From NCBI GenBank assembly GCA_910574745.1, contig CAJTCE010000010.1:1-64000 (forward strand): a stretch of DNA of 64,000 nt. The letters are read 5' to 3'. The position numbers were made by a program, and so were the translations under genes. The DNA is from Lachnospiraceae bacterium. Lineage in GTDB: Bacteria; Bacillota; Clostridia; Lachnospirales; Lachnospiraceae. Below are positions 8,430-17,039 of this stretch, piece by piece (the stretch's first letter is position 1; the number at the start of each line of letters is the position of its first letter). The notes under the pieces were generated by a model. It saw nothing but the letters and a program-made list of their open reading frames with translations, searched no databases and was not told the DNA's origin.

Positions 8430-8765
8430 TCTAAAAAGGGCTGTTTGCATGCTTGCCTGAAAGGCAGATATCACAAGTATTGTTACTAGCCTCTATAAAG
8501 AGATACTTTCGCTTTCTTTTTTCTTAGCTCTTCTGACTGTTCTTAGATATATCCCTTAGTCGCATCTTTTGTTATATTGCCAATTGTTGATACAGAATAT
8601 CCTCTTGTACAGAATCACTTATCCCATCTACTTTGCAGTTCCGAATACCTATCATAAATTATCAGTGTACTATTCCCCTTTAAATATCCCAAAAAGCTTA
8701 ATACGCTCAGTTTTGGTCCCCGCACTTAGATATATGTAATACTCGCATACTGCCCATTCCAGTCT
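8430..8765 (-). mobile_element. IS200/IS605-family TnpA remnant
   Basis: The minus strand encodes broken pieces of a Y1 transposase: EYYIYLSAGTKTERIKLFG, then DRYSELQSRWDK-stop-FCTRGYSVSTIGNITKDA-TKGYI-stop-EQSEELRKKKAK. These match the C-terminal half of IS200-type TnpA, where ERY...WDK.FW.RGYYV.TVGN is typical. At least two stops and one frame change show it is dead. A small hairpin at about 8452-8470 (GCTTGCCTGAAAGGCAGA) fits the usual subterminal stem-loop. It sits about 30 bp after the C4 toxin stop, splitting toxin from immunity. Confidence 0.75.
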
Positions 8766-8792
8766 CCTCAGCATAGCTGGGAATTAGGATTT

Positions 8793-9116
8793 TCATTTTT
8801 TCCATGGTATGTGACCATCAGGGCTCTTGGGGCTAACAATATTTCCATTAACATCAAGTGGATTTCCAAGTTCATCATAAATATGTATATGTGGATAATT
8901 CGTTACATTATCTGGAGGATCAATACGTACCCTAAATCTACCATTAGCATCTTTAATATGAACCCTTCCATTATGTTCGGTATATGTCCATCCATCCGGC
9001 AAGTTAGACTTTAATTGATTTTTACTCATACGGCTAATAGCCCTTGCATCGTTGTTAATTAATGCATTCTCCTGCGTCTCTCTCCCCGGAATCAATGCGG
9101 CCGCACTGGTCCCCAC
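8793..9116 (-). CDS. C4 orphan Rhs toxin tip
   Basis: The first ~15 residues (GTSAAALIPGRETQEN) are the end of a class II linker. The rest is a ~85-residue domain with WTYTEHNGRVHIKDANG, RIDPPDNVTNYPHIHIYD and SPDGHIPW. The histidine-rich PHIHIYD...GHIP pattern resembles a polymorphic-toxin family I recall as Ntox24-like, an attribution made with low confidence. Linker DNA is cut at about 9117, where the IS110-type element begins, so the GTG at 9116 is only the first in-frame codon and not a true start. The tip itself has no visible damage. Confidence 0.65.
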   Translation of the reverse strand: MGTSAAALIPGRETQENALINNDARAISRMSKNQLKSNLPDGWTYTEHNGRVHIKDANGRFRVRIDPPDNVTNYPHIHIYDELGNPLDVNGNIVSPKSPDGHIPWKK

Positions 9117-9117
9117 T

Positions 9118-10450
9118 GCGCCTACTTAATCAGCTTGATTGCCATCCATCAGGATGGCAGCCTAATATCACGCTATGCTGATGTTGTCTGTCATCATGTC
9201 CCATATAAAACAGGCAAGCTCCTTTGCTACCGCTGTTACCGCTACATTCTTTTTCTTACCATGCCTTATCATCTTATAATACTTTCTTCTCAGCCTCTCT
9301 TTTGCTTTATCTGCATATGCGACCACCTCCGGCGGATTTCCTCCCTGCCTTACCTTCAAATCTTTTGATTTATGCCAATCTGCTCTTTGAATGCCTCGAT
9401 CAGCAGTTTCCCCAAATGGCTGCTCCTAGCTTTTGTAATAGACAGCCTGTTGACGCTGTCGCTACTTGAATCCTCCCTCGGCACCGGCCCCAGATATGCG
9501 GAATAAATATTCCCTTTTACAAACCGCTGGAAATCCCCGGTTTTACCCACACAGGATAATGCAGTATGCGTCTTTACTTCGAGAAAGCATACCAACTTCT
9601 TTACTTTCTCTACATACTCCCTTTCAGATGCCAGTTCCTCTATCCTTTTGTCAAAGGTTTCTATCCGGTTTGCCTGATATTCATATGTCATCAGATACTC
9701 ATTAAACGTTTCCCTGTCCAGTCCACTAAGCCCAGTGATTTCAGCCACTTTAAATGCGCCTGCGTCCATTTCCCGCCATCATAGTAGAATCCCTGGCTTA
9801 AACAGAACGCACTGTTCCTCTGCTTTGTCTTCTTTAAGTCCACCTTATGGTCATCCCTCATGCGCAGATATACCTTGACATCATCATCTTTATCTGTCGG
9901 GATGTGTACCGCATGATAATCGCCATAAGCAAGGCACTGTGCTATCATCAATGCATCCCTTTTATCTGTTTTGATCCGTTTTCCCTGCTGCGTCATCATT
10001 GTTGTCGGGGCAAGGATTGTGCAGCGTATCCCTCTCTTGACCATCTCATGGTATAAAGAAAAGCCTAGGCATCCCGCATTATAACCACAGAGAATATCGC
10101 ACTCATCTTTTACTTTCTTTTTTATGTTTTCAATAAACTGCACGATATTGCCCGCCTCCGGCGTTACCTTGATATTCGCATAGATAATATCATCCCCGTC
10201 AAATCTTAGCTCAATGGCGCATAAGGTGTAGTTTGTGCTATGGACATCCATTCCGATTCGTAGTATTCTTTTCATTAGGTAACCTCCTTTTGTATGCAGT
10301 AATCCCTGTTACCATTGTTTTTCCAACAACTTAGTATACAGGTAAATCCACGTTGCTACAAATGTGAGGGCACTTCATATTGTCCAAACTGAGTAATTTT
10401 ATCTTACATCAGGTTGGAGGTTTACACAAACTTTGGGATAGTCCCTACGG
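9118..10450 (-). mobile_element. IS110-type element A
   Basis: About 1.3 kb between the C4 linker and the C3 immunity gene, occupied by a broken IS110-family transposase (9168-10275) with ~175 bp of non-coding DNA on its 5' side. IS110 elements lack terminal inverted repeats, so the ends are estimated from where flanking cassette sequence stops. The 5' non-coding strip (10276-10450) is where IS110-group elements encode their bridge RNA; no structure was verified. Confidence 0.65.
9168..10275 (-). pseudogene. IS110-family transposase, two frameshifts
   Basis: Three frames follow one another on the minus strand. The first (10275-9691) holds the RuvC-like DEDD domain (RIGMDVHSTNYTLC, KTDKRDALMIAQCL). 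The second (to 9356) holds the middle helices and Tnp20-type serine region (YSAYLGPVPRED, SSSDSVNRLSITKA). The third (to 9168) holds KVRQGGNPPEVVAYADKAK and the C-terminus. Joined, they give about 369 residues, normal for the family. One frame change is near 9727 and the other near 9358, each explicable by a single-base indel. It is not closely similar to element B at 14584-15812. Confidence 0.8.
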
Positions 10451-10504
10451 GGTTTAGTTTTATAATTCAGCAACCTTTACAAACTTTTTAACATCCTTTA
10501 TGCT

Positions 10505-10849
10505 TCATTCTCTACTAGTTAAATTCGAAAATAAAATTTCATTTATCCATTGATCAATACAAACTTTATTTTCTTCTAGATAATTAGGATAACTTGTTAA
10601 TTTTTTTAAATTGATTTCTTTTAAATTTTGCCACCATTTTGGCAATCGATATATAGCGTGTGAGAAATGATAACATGCACTACACCATGCCCACATACTT
10701 CCTCGTTCATCTCCCTCCATATTTCTATGAAAATATAGATGTCCCTCTTTTTTCCCACAAATAGGACAAACAACTGGAAAATATCCTTTATTTACATTTT
10801 CAATATTATCCAAAATGTCCATTATTTTATCATCATTATCTCGCCACAT
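10505..10849 (-). CDS. C3 putative zinc-ribbon immunity protein
   Basis: A 114-residue protein with CPICGKKEGHLYFHR and a later CSACYHFSH, which together make a four-cysteine zinc-ribbon-like pattern. The ATG at 10849 comes directly after the toxin stop (TAAATG), and the ribosome site GGAGGA lies inside the toxin's last codons. Its partner is the metallopeptidase-like C3 tip. Immunity function is inferred from position. Confidence 0.7.
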   Translation of the reverse strand: MWRDNDDKIMDILDNIENVNKGYFPVVCPICGKKEGHLYFHRNMEGDERGSMWAWCSACYHFSHAIYRLPKWWQNLKEINLKKLTSYPNYLEENKVCIDQWINEILFSNLTSRE

Positions 10850-12229
10850 TTATCTTCCTCCATTAATATAATCCGCTAATGCGTTACCCGCACTATAAGC
10901 TGATGGTTCAGGTGCAATTCCACCTCTCATGAAATCTCTTGCATGATTTAACTCATGAGCAATTGTATTTGCTAATTCTGCCTCTCGCATCAAAGCATCT
11001 GGTCCAATTTCTATAACATTTGGATTTGCTGCTGTCGTTCTTCCATATATACCTGGTCTTAAATCAGGATTATATTTGATAGTTATATCTTAACCAGCTC
11101 CTCTTAGGTTGATTCCATACTTTTCAGCAATGGTATTGGCATACGTCTCTGGATCCAATGCCATATCTAAAGTTTTTTCCGTTACCGGGACTGGTTGACC
11201 TTGTCTATTTCTTACTCCTGAACCACGCTTTTCCCCCATAGCAGCCTTCTTCGCGATATCCTTCTGCTTTCCGCCTGCCAATACAGGATTCTTTTTCGGC
11301 ATGACATACGGTCTCAATGCCATTCCCGCCATCGCCGCCGTCCCTGTGCTTAAATGATAAATCGTGTCATTTCCGTCATACAGAGTATCCCTTACATAAT
11401 TTCCCGTCCGTGTCGTGCTGTCATTTCTCAATCCGAGTTTTATCTCATTAATTCCCTGCTCTATATCCGATATCCCGGAAACACCTGTAACAGTCCCTGC
11501 CGCCATTCCTCCCAAACCGATTCCTGTATAGGATGTGAGCGCTCCCGCAAAGGTAAGGAAAGCCCCTCCTGTCATCTTGAAGCCACCCATCAATATCAAC
11601 CCGGAACCGTCCAATATCCTCTCTACATCACTATTTGGCAGAAGTTCCTGCAATCCATTGATACAGTAATTATAAGCTGCACACGCTTGTTGAGTAACCC
11701 ACTTCTCTTTTTGTTCTATCCAATTCGCAGCATCTCCTACCCACTCTCCTGCCCAGGAAGCATCTATATACCCTGCCAGATTCGTAAGCCTTTTATCAAG
11801 CCATGCGCCCGCACTGTTCAAGGCATCCAAAGGCATACTTACAAAATCCGCCTTCGCCTGAGAATGAGCTGCTTTTTCCTGTGCCGCCCGGTTAATTTCA
11901 TCTGCTGACGCTTCCGCCACAATTCCTGTCTTTGCCGCATCCACTCCTTTCGTCGTCCCCCGATTTATCCCCTCTACCTCATTTCTCGTTATCCGGTTTG
12001 CCGCCATGGATACTGCGGCTGCCCCTTTCCCCGACTTTGCCGCTGCTGTCTCAGCCGCCTTACTCATCCGGTTCTTTGCCTCCTGCGCCGCCTTCCTTGT
12101 ATTGGCCGCCATCGCAGAAGCGGTATTCTTTATGGTACTCCCCACAGCCTTATGCCCGTCCGGGTCTGCATAGTTTATGGGATTATTCCCCACATAGGCA
12201 TAACGGTTCTGGCTTAAGATGTTATCCAT
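10850..12229 (-). pseudogene. C3 orphan Rhs tip: HExxH metallopeptidase-like toxin, nonsense-interrupted
   Basis: Residues 1-30 are Rhs core end (MDNILSQNRYAYVGNN, NYADPDGHKAVG) and ~30-330 the class I linker in its longest displaced form. The tip begins GEKRGSGVRNRQ and reaches YGINLRGAG, then meets TAA at 11090-11092. The same frame continues for 79 codons: DITIKYNPDLRPGIYGRTTA, GPDALMREAELAN, then TIAHELNHARDFMRGG and a stop at 10850. HELNH is an HExxH zinc-protease signature, so the intact toxin was probably a zincin. The TAA is one C-to-T change from CAA, so a glutamine codon is the likely ancestor. Upstream of 12229, ~60 bp of core remain out of frame through a 2-bp loss. Confidence 0.8.
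11232..11850 (-). repeat. Class I linker direct repeat, copy in C3
   Basis: Nearly identical to 17880-18480 (giant gene), with a small in-frame difference around 11695-11735 (IEQKEKWVTQQACAAYNYC against VTQKECAAYNYC). Similarity continues less perfectly through 11850-12230 into the Rhs core. Confidence 0.85.
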
Positions 12230-12312
12230 GATACGCCATAGATATCAGAGCTTAGAAAGTTTCCTGTCATCTTTGGATATGCTCATATCCAAAGCATCTC
12301 TGATTATTCCTT

Positions 12313-12675
12313 TCATTTAAAAATATATTTTGAAATACTGTTAACCTCTATAGAAATTTCTTTGCATAAAATTTTACCTTCTAACGGCCATGCAGAAATT
12401 TTAAAGCATAAAAATTCTTTACATTTTTCTACATGAATGTCTTGAATAAAATATTTGTAGTTTAACTCTCCCTTACTATTTTTTCCCTTGTCATATGTTT
12501 CATCATGCTTTAATGAAATTTCATAACATTGTTTAAAAATACACACTACACTACCTATATTCTCTTTCCCTTGAAATGCAATGGTTACATTTTCAAACCA
12601 TTCATCAATCCCAAAACGCTTAATTGGAGTATCAATGGCACCTAATTCTATCATCTTTTTTTCAAATTTTTCCAT
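12313..12675 (-). CDS. C2 putative immunity protein
   Basis: A 120-residue beta-rich protein (MEKFEKKMIELGAIDTPIK...) with a CIFKQCYEISLKHDE strand and a CKEFLCFKISAWPLEG segment. The start at 12675 follows the toxin-tail stop, and that stop is part of the ribosome site (AAGTAGGAGAACAGG). Overall layout is like the immunity part of C1 (13832-14077), though identity is low. Its toxin survives only as a tail. About 20 bp after its stop the C3 core fragment begins. Confidence 0.65.
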   Translation of the reverse strand: MEKFEKKMIELGAIDTPIKRFGIDEWFENVTIAFQGKENIGSVVCIFKQCYEISLKHDETYDKGKNSKGELNYKYFIQDIHVEKCKEFLCFKISAWPLEGKILCKEISIEVNSISKYIFK

Positions 12676-12688
12676 TTTTCCTGTTCTC

Positions 12689-12870
12689 CTACTTTGGCAT
12701 CACAACAATTGGATCTACCATATACTGCGTTGCATTTATTTCACTGGTAGAATAATTTCTCCCTCCATAATTGTTAAACTGCCACCCATGACATCAAGTC
12801 AGATGGCTTATGATTTTCGAAGCAGTTCCATTCCCATTAAAAAAATCAACACCCTTCAAAGCAATGGTTT
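12689..12870 (-). pseudogene. C2 toxin tail remnant
   Basis: The last ~34 codons of a toxin are readable (WQFNNYGGRNYSTSEINATQ, MVDPIVVMPK, then TAG at 12689-12691). Upstream, in shifted frames, lies a class III linker (KTIALKGVDFFNGNGTAS, NHKPSDL) matching that of C1 at 14440-14540 (EKIALESVDFFKGKGSAW, KHKQSDL). At least one frameshift separates linker and tail, so no working toxin is made. Confidence 0.7.
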
Positions 12871-12929
12871 TACTGTCTAAAATTTTACCATCCTTTTTCT
12901 GGCTTTACTATAAAAATCTGTTACTTAAT

Positions 12930-13325
12930 TACGGTTTTCCTGAACTTTTGGCATCCGATACTCTGTCTTGTTTTTAAGCATTCAATAAATAATACTGATT
13001 AACCTTCTGGAAATCAATATCAATGCCTGTGGCTTACTTTTTTCCCTTGCTAACTGCTTCTGACAATACGCATAGAAAGCCGGATTCCTCGCCAAGCCCT
13101 TGGATGATAGCTGAATCATCTGAATTGCATAGAAGTATATGGTTCCCTGCAACCTTATGTTTCCTGTTTGAAGGTTTATCGTTACCTTTTCCTGCGGATG
13201 AAAAATTCACAGGTGCAATTCCTGCAAAATTGGCTAACTTATCCACATTGGAGAATCATTTAATGTCCCCAATCTCCAAAAGCAGCTTTGCGACCGTGGT
13301 ATCGCTGACACCGGATTTCACGATG
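12930..13325 (-). pseudogene. IS110 element B-type transposase, C-terminal fragment
   Basis: The minus strand encodes a diverged, frameshifted copy of the C-terminal third of the element B transposase (KLANFAGIAPVNFSSAGKG, ISRRLISIIY region). At 13325 the similarity stops inside the codons for PGVSDTTVAKLL and is joined directly to the DUF6809-like fragment. Compared with the 14584-16851 copy, about 1.66 kb are missing at this join. Confidence 0.75.
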
Positions 13326-13327
13326 TT

Positions 13328-13541
13328 GAAGCAGGATGTCGATTATCTGGAAGCTATGATGTTGGAAAATAAACTCAACGACCAATACCAACAGCTCAAT
13401 TTATAGGATGAACAGAGAAAAATCATAATGCAGTGGATAGATACCATTCAGGCACAGGAATCTGCTTACACAGCAGTTGTCTTCCGCATGGGCATGCAGT
13501 TCAGTTTTTCTCTACTGCTCCAACTGTCTGATTTATAGGGA
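13328..13541 (+). pseudogene. Truncated DUF6809-like gene, copy B
   Basis: MLKQDVDYLEAMMLENKLND, then an in-frame TAG, then DEQRKIIMQW, QAQESAYTAVVFRMGMQF and a stop. This is the C-terminal two thirds of the gene at 16561-16851, with an internal stop and no start region. It is plus-strand, opposite to the toxin cassettes. Confidence 0.75.
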
Positions 13542-13557
13542 CAGACGAAAAGATCAG

Positions 13558-13610
13558 CGGTATTTTATGACTTTTTAGTGTCTTAGAAATACCGCTGATA
13601 CTGTGTTTTT
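13558..13610. terminator. Hairpin after DUF6809-like copy B
   Basis: AGCGGTATTT at about 13565 pairs with AAATACCGCT at about 13588, followed by a T-rich stretch (GTGTTTTTATTT). The same hairpin in changed form follows the other copy at 16858-16912. Bases 13611-13831 hold no gene; they are AT-rich with a TATCCCCCTG patch shared with 16930-16960. Confidence 0.6.
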
Positions 13611-13831
13611 ATTTAGTTGTGAAAGAACTTTTCATCCCCCTTATCCCCCTGTTTCGTGCCATTTTAACATGGGCGCTTTAAGCTCGCCAAGGAAAATGTT
13701 ACAAAATTATCACAAAAAGTTTTAACTATTAATTCTTTTTTTCAGTTGACTCTTACAACTTACACATTTTCTATAACAACTCCCAAACAAGAATATTTTT
13801 TTAACCAAGCGTTTTTTACCTTCCACTTCCA

Positions 13832-14425
13832 CTAATAGAACATCTTCGCTTTTTTTATTTCGAGCACATTATCAAACTCTCCTGCAAAAACGGTATTATC
13901 ACTATATCTAACAGAAATATCAATTTTTTTTGCATAAGTATCAACTGTCAAAGTCATTGAGAGTTGAAAACTGTCCTTCATAGAGTATATAAATTTTGCT
14001 TCGCCCTCTTCTCCAATAGATATTGGCTCATTTTCAAAAAATTCCAACATATCTAAATTATCAAATTTAATAAACACTATCCTATCCTCCTGCTTCGGTA
14101 TCACTGTGATTACCTTACCTGTATCATTTACTATAACAGTAACATCCGCCGTTTGGTAAACAAATGTCCCTGCTGTGTGTCCTGGTACTGCAGTGGTATT
14201 TCTAATCGCATCTTCTATGACTGATGGCGGTATATTTCTCGGATCAACATACTTTTGGCAGAATTGATAATACTCCGGAGTTCCAACTTGTAATCCCTTT
14301 GATTCTGCAAGTGCCTCTGCTCTTCTGGTCAAATCTGCTCTAACCGATGGCGTGTCCGGTGCCATTCTTTCCATGGCATGCTGGGAATATTCTCTACCAT
14401 TTATAATTCCGCCACCTTCTGTCAT
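13832..14425 (-). CDS. C1 fused toxin-immunity protein (stop codon lost)
   Basis: Residues 1-111 are a toxin tip: INGREYSQHAMERMAPDTP, DPRNIPPSVIEDAIRN, GTFVYQTADVTVIV and VITVIPK. The SQHAxxRM...PPSVIEDAI pattern resembles DUF4258/BECR-type RNase domains found on CDI and Rhs tips. Residues 117-197 (FIKFDNLDMLEFFENEP...) look like a separate immunity protein that would start at the GTG at 14077, with AGGAGG before it. Between them the frame reads AAG CAG GAG, where other cassettes have AAG TAG GAG, so a TAG-to-CAG change has removed the toxin stop and fused the two. The class III linker lies upstream, so there is no genuine toxin start. Confidence 0.7.
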   Translation of the reverse strand: MTEGGGIINGREYSQHAMERMAPDTPSVRADLTRRAEALAESKGLQVGTPEYYQFCQKYVDPRNIPPSVIEDAIRNTTAVPGHTAGTFVYQTADVTVIVNDTGKVITVIPKQEDRIVFIKFDNLDMLEFFENEPISIGEEGEAKFIYSMKDSFQLSMTLTVDTYAKKIDISVRYSDNTVFAGEFDNVLEIKKAKMFY

Positions 14426-14583
14426 ATCCCATACATCTGTACCACCCTTGACATCGAGTCTGACTGCTTATGTTTTTCCAAGCAGATCCTTTTCCTTTGA
14501 AAAAATCAACACTCTCCAAAGCAATTTTTTCACTGCTTAAAATTTTACCATCTTTTCTCTGGCTTTACTACAAAAAATTGTAT
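14426..14583 (-). pseudogene. C1 class III linker remnant
   Basis: The minus strand reads KILSSEKIALESVDFFKGKG, SAWKKHKQSDL, DVKGGTDVWDM across frame breaks, directly joined to the end of IS110 element B. The same linker-to-IS110 arrangement occurs at 12790-12930, so the two stretches are duplicates. Confidence 0.6.
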
Positions 14584-15812
14584 TCAGTCCCCGTTTTCCT
14601 GCAACTTGGGCATGACATACTCCGTCTTGTTTTTCAACATTCCGTAGATAATGCTGATTAACCTTCTGGAAATCAATATCAACGCCTACGGCTTAGTCTT
14701 ACCCCTTGCCAACTGCCTCTGATAATAGGCGTAGAATGCCGGATTCCTCGGCAAACCCTTGGATGATAGCTGAATCATCTGAATGGCAAGAAAATAAATC
14801 GTTCCCTGCAATCTTCTGTTTCCCTGTTTTGAAGGCTTATCGTCACCTTTCCCTGAGGATGAGAAATTCACAGGTGCAATTCCTGCAAAGTTCGCCAGTT
14901 TATTCGCGTTAGGAAATCTTCTGATGTCCCCAATCTCCGAAAGCAGCTTTGCAACCGTGGTGTCGCTGACACCGGGAATGGTGTTCAAGGTACACCCAAA
15001 CCTTGGAAGAAAGTCAGCAATCGCTTTATCGACCTTCTCCAACTGCGTAACATAGTGCCGCACATCCCGCACCAGACCTTTTGTGATTTCATCACGCTCA
15101 GTCTGATAATCCCTTGTGGTATCTCCGTCTGCCTTTACTGCATCCAGTATCTTCTGACACTTGCGAATGGAGAATTGATTATAGCTGACCGGGATTAATT
15201 CCTCTGCCAGTTCTTCCACTGTCTTACCTCTTGGCAACCATGGGAAAGGATAATGCTCCCAAAAGCAAAGTACTGTGGGTCTGCCAATGTCCTGAAAGAA
15301 TTGTTTGTAACTTGGATAAGCTACGCAGACCTGCTCATGCAACTGGTTCTTCAGACGGATATGATGCCTCTTCAAATTTGCCCGTCTGTTGATAAATTGA
15401 CTCAAAGTCCAGTACATATCCTCCGGCATGGCATTAGGCAACGTATTCAGTTCGTTGACTGCTACTCTCGCTACACACTGTGCATCGTAGCTGTCATTCT
15501 TTTTGTACTGGGATACGCTCTTTCGGTAGGCATAGGACAAAGCAGGATTTACATCTTTCACAATGTAATCTCGCTCGATTAGCCATGCAGCTAATGCCTT
15601 GCCGTAGCCATAGGAATTTTCTAAAGCAAAGACAATTCCTTTTCCGTCAGTACAATATCTCTTTGCTTTTACTGAAAGCTTTGAGAACTCAGAGGGCTTG
15701 TTTTGAAAAGTAATCTCTCCAAGTTTTTCATTAAAGCAGTCCATAATAACTGCTGTGTGTTATTCCTTGTGGAGGTCAAGCCCCACGTAAATATACTTTG
15801 TTTTGTCGTACA
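14584..15812 (-). pseudogene. IS110-family transposase (element B), two nonsense codons
   Basis: From the ATG at 15812 the frame reads MYDKTKYIYVGLDLHKE and meets TAA at 15759-15761, right after the first catalytic aspartate of the DEDD domain. It then runs open for 350 codons (NDSYDAQCVARVAVNELNT, GKTVEELAEELIPVSYNQF, TIPGVSDTTVAKLLSEIGD, KLANFAGIAPVNFSSSGKG). TAG at 14686-14688 follows GKTKP, after which ALILISRRLISIIYGMLKN continues to the natural stop at 14584. Restored, it would be about 409 residues, ordinary for IS110. An internal restart after the first stop would lack the active-site aspartate. It lies between the C1 linker and the DUF6809-like gene. Confidence 0.8.
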
Positions 15813-16560
15813 TAAACTCCTCCAATCTTTGATTTTGAAATACAGGCAACCTCAACTGATAAGCCTATCTCCCCGAATTACGCACTTGGCAACGGAGTCG
15901 GCACGGGTGGTACAGCCAATCCATTTCTTGGTTTTTGGATTTAAGGATACCCCTGCAGAATGCAGGACGCAAAGCAGAAGAAATCTCCTTCGTGGTGTGT
16001 GATGTTAACTCTGAAAAAGAAAGTCTGCAAGTAAATTTTTCGACTGGGGAACATTTTTTCGTTTGTACCACTAAAAATGGGCAGAATTGGCTTTATGCCA
16101 AAAGACCAAAACAGACAAAAACAAGTAATAATGCACAAATCCATTCTTTCAACACACAAGCCAACATTCTCTTACCCCTGTGAGAGCCGGTATCGCCCCT
16201 GTGTGCGATTTTAAGGCCAAAGCCGAGGTGGTTACCCATAATGGAATTTTTAAGCCTTGTTGGGGAAATGTGAAAGACATGATTTCTTAAGATATTGCCA
16301 AAATGAACAGGGTCGAAAATAGTGCAGGTTAAAGGAGTGGTGCCAAAAACACGGCACCACTCAATGAAACACCCACCGGCAGGGCCGTTGGGGTTATCCG
16401 TTATGACATAACTTTTCCTCTGGTCAGGAAACTTTTTATGCCATGGACGCACTTTTGCCTATTCTGCTTTATTTTTCCTGCGGATTTTCATTGAATTCTG
16501 TGAATGGATGGATTCGGGATTCTGCGGTATCGTGTGTTGTCAAGAAAGGAGGCACGAATA
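15813..16560. other. Non-coding 5' flank of IS110 element B, with a perfect hairpin
   Basis: No convincing gene. Short frames on both strands are unconserved-looking. The first ~190 bp upstream of the transposase is where an IS110-group bridge RNA would lie. At 16335-16362 a perfect 10-bp inverted repeat (GAGTGGTGCC / GGCACCACTC, 8-base loop) is the clearest structure. An SD-like GAAAGGAGG lies just before the DUF6809-like gene. Confidence 0.5.
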
Positions 16561-16851
16561 ATGATGAACATGAATATTTTTCAACTGTTCTTTAATTACT
16601 TGGAAGAACGGCCTTATAACAACGTATACCAAAATATGAAGCAGGATTCTGATTATCTGGAAGCTACGACGAAAGAAACCAAACTCAGTCAGCAATTCAA
16701 AGAATTGGATTTATCGGACGAACAAAGAAGAATCATAATGCAGTGGACCGATGCCATCCAGGCACAGGAATCTGCTTACACAGCAGTTGTTTTCCGAATG
16801 GGTATGCAATTGTGTTTTTCCCTACTGGTGCAACTTGCGGACTTAAAATGA
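16561..16851 (+). CDS. Small helical DUF6809-like protein
   Basis: A 96-residue alpha-helical protein (MMNMNIFQLFFNYLEERPYN...) with DSDYLEATTKETKLSQQF, LDLSDEQRRIIMQWTDAIQ and ESAYTAVVFRMGMQLCF segments. The start at 16561 is preceded by AAGGAGGCACGAATA. The pattern resembles DUF6809 (function unknown), an assignment made from memory. It is on the plus strand, back to back with the dead IS110 transposase, and a broken second copy with the same neighbour lies at 13328-13541. Travelling with the IS110 DNA as a passenger is one explanation. Confidence 0.6.
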   Translation: MMNMNIFQLFFNYLEERPYNNVYQNMKQDSDYLEATTKETKLSQQFKELDLSDEQRRIIMQWTDAIQAQESAYTAVVFRMGMQLCFSLLVQLADLK

Positions 16852-16857
16852 CAAAAA

Positions 16858-16912
16858 CCGGTAGTATTCCATAAGCCATTTAAGTTTATGAAATACCGCC
16901 GGTACTGTGTTT
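16858..16912. terminator. Hairpin and T-run after the DUF6809-like gene
   Basis: ACCGGTAGTATTCCATA and TATGAAATACCGCCGGT form an imperfect stem, followed by GTGTTTTTCTTT. It is a likely rho-independent terminator for the plus-strand gene. Homologous to the hairpin at 13558-13610. Confidence 0.65.
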
Positions 16913-17039
16913 TTCTTTAATATTTAGGAGAAATATTTTCCCCTTATACCCCCTGGCGAGTGCCATTGTAACATGGGGTTTAGATGAGTGTCAAGAGAAA
17001 TATTGCAAATTTATTACTCTTGCTTTATTAGTAGCTTTG

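Noticed and set aside
11932-12231. Plus-strand proline- and serine-rich open frames in the Rhs region (also 18559, 19540, 26550)
   Set aside because: Antisense to alanine-, glycine- and acid-rich Rhs coding DNA; typical shadow frames.
9168-15812. Elements A and B as one composite transposon
   Set aside because: Their transposases belong to clearly different IS110 subgroups by eye, both are dead, and whole cassettes lie between them.
16093-16452. Minus-strand 119-codon frame in the IS110 flank
   Set aside because: No start signal, no recognisable domain, unusual composition, and it covers the perfect hairpin at 16335-16362.
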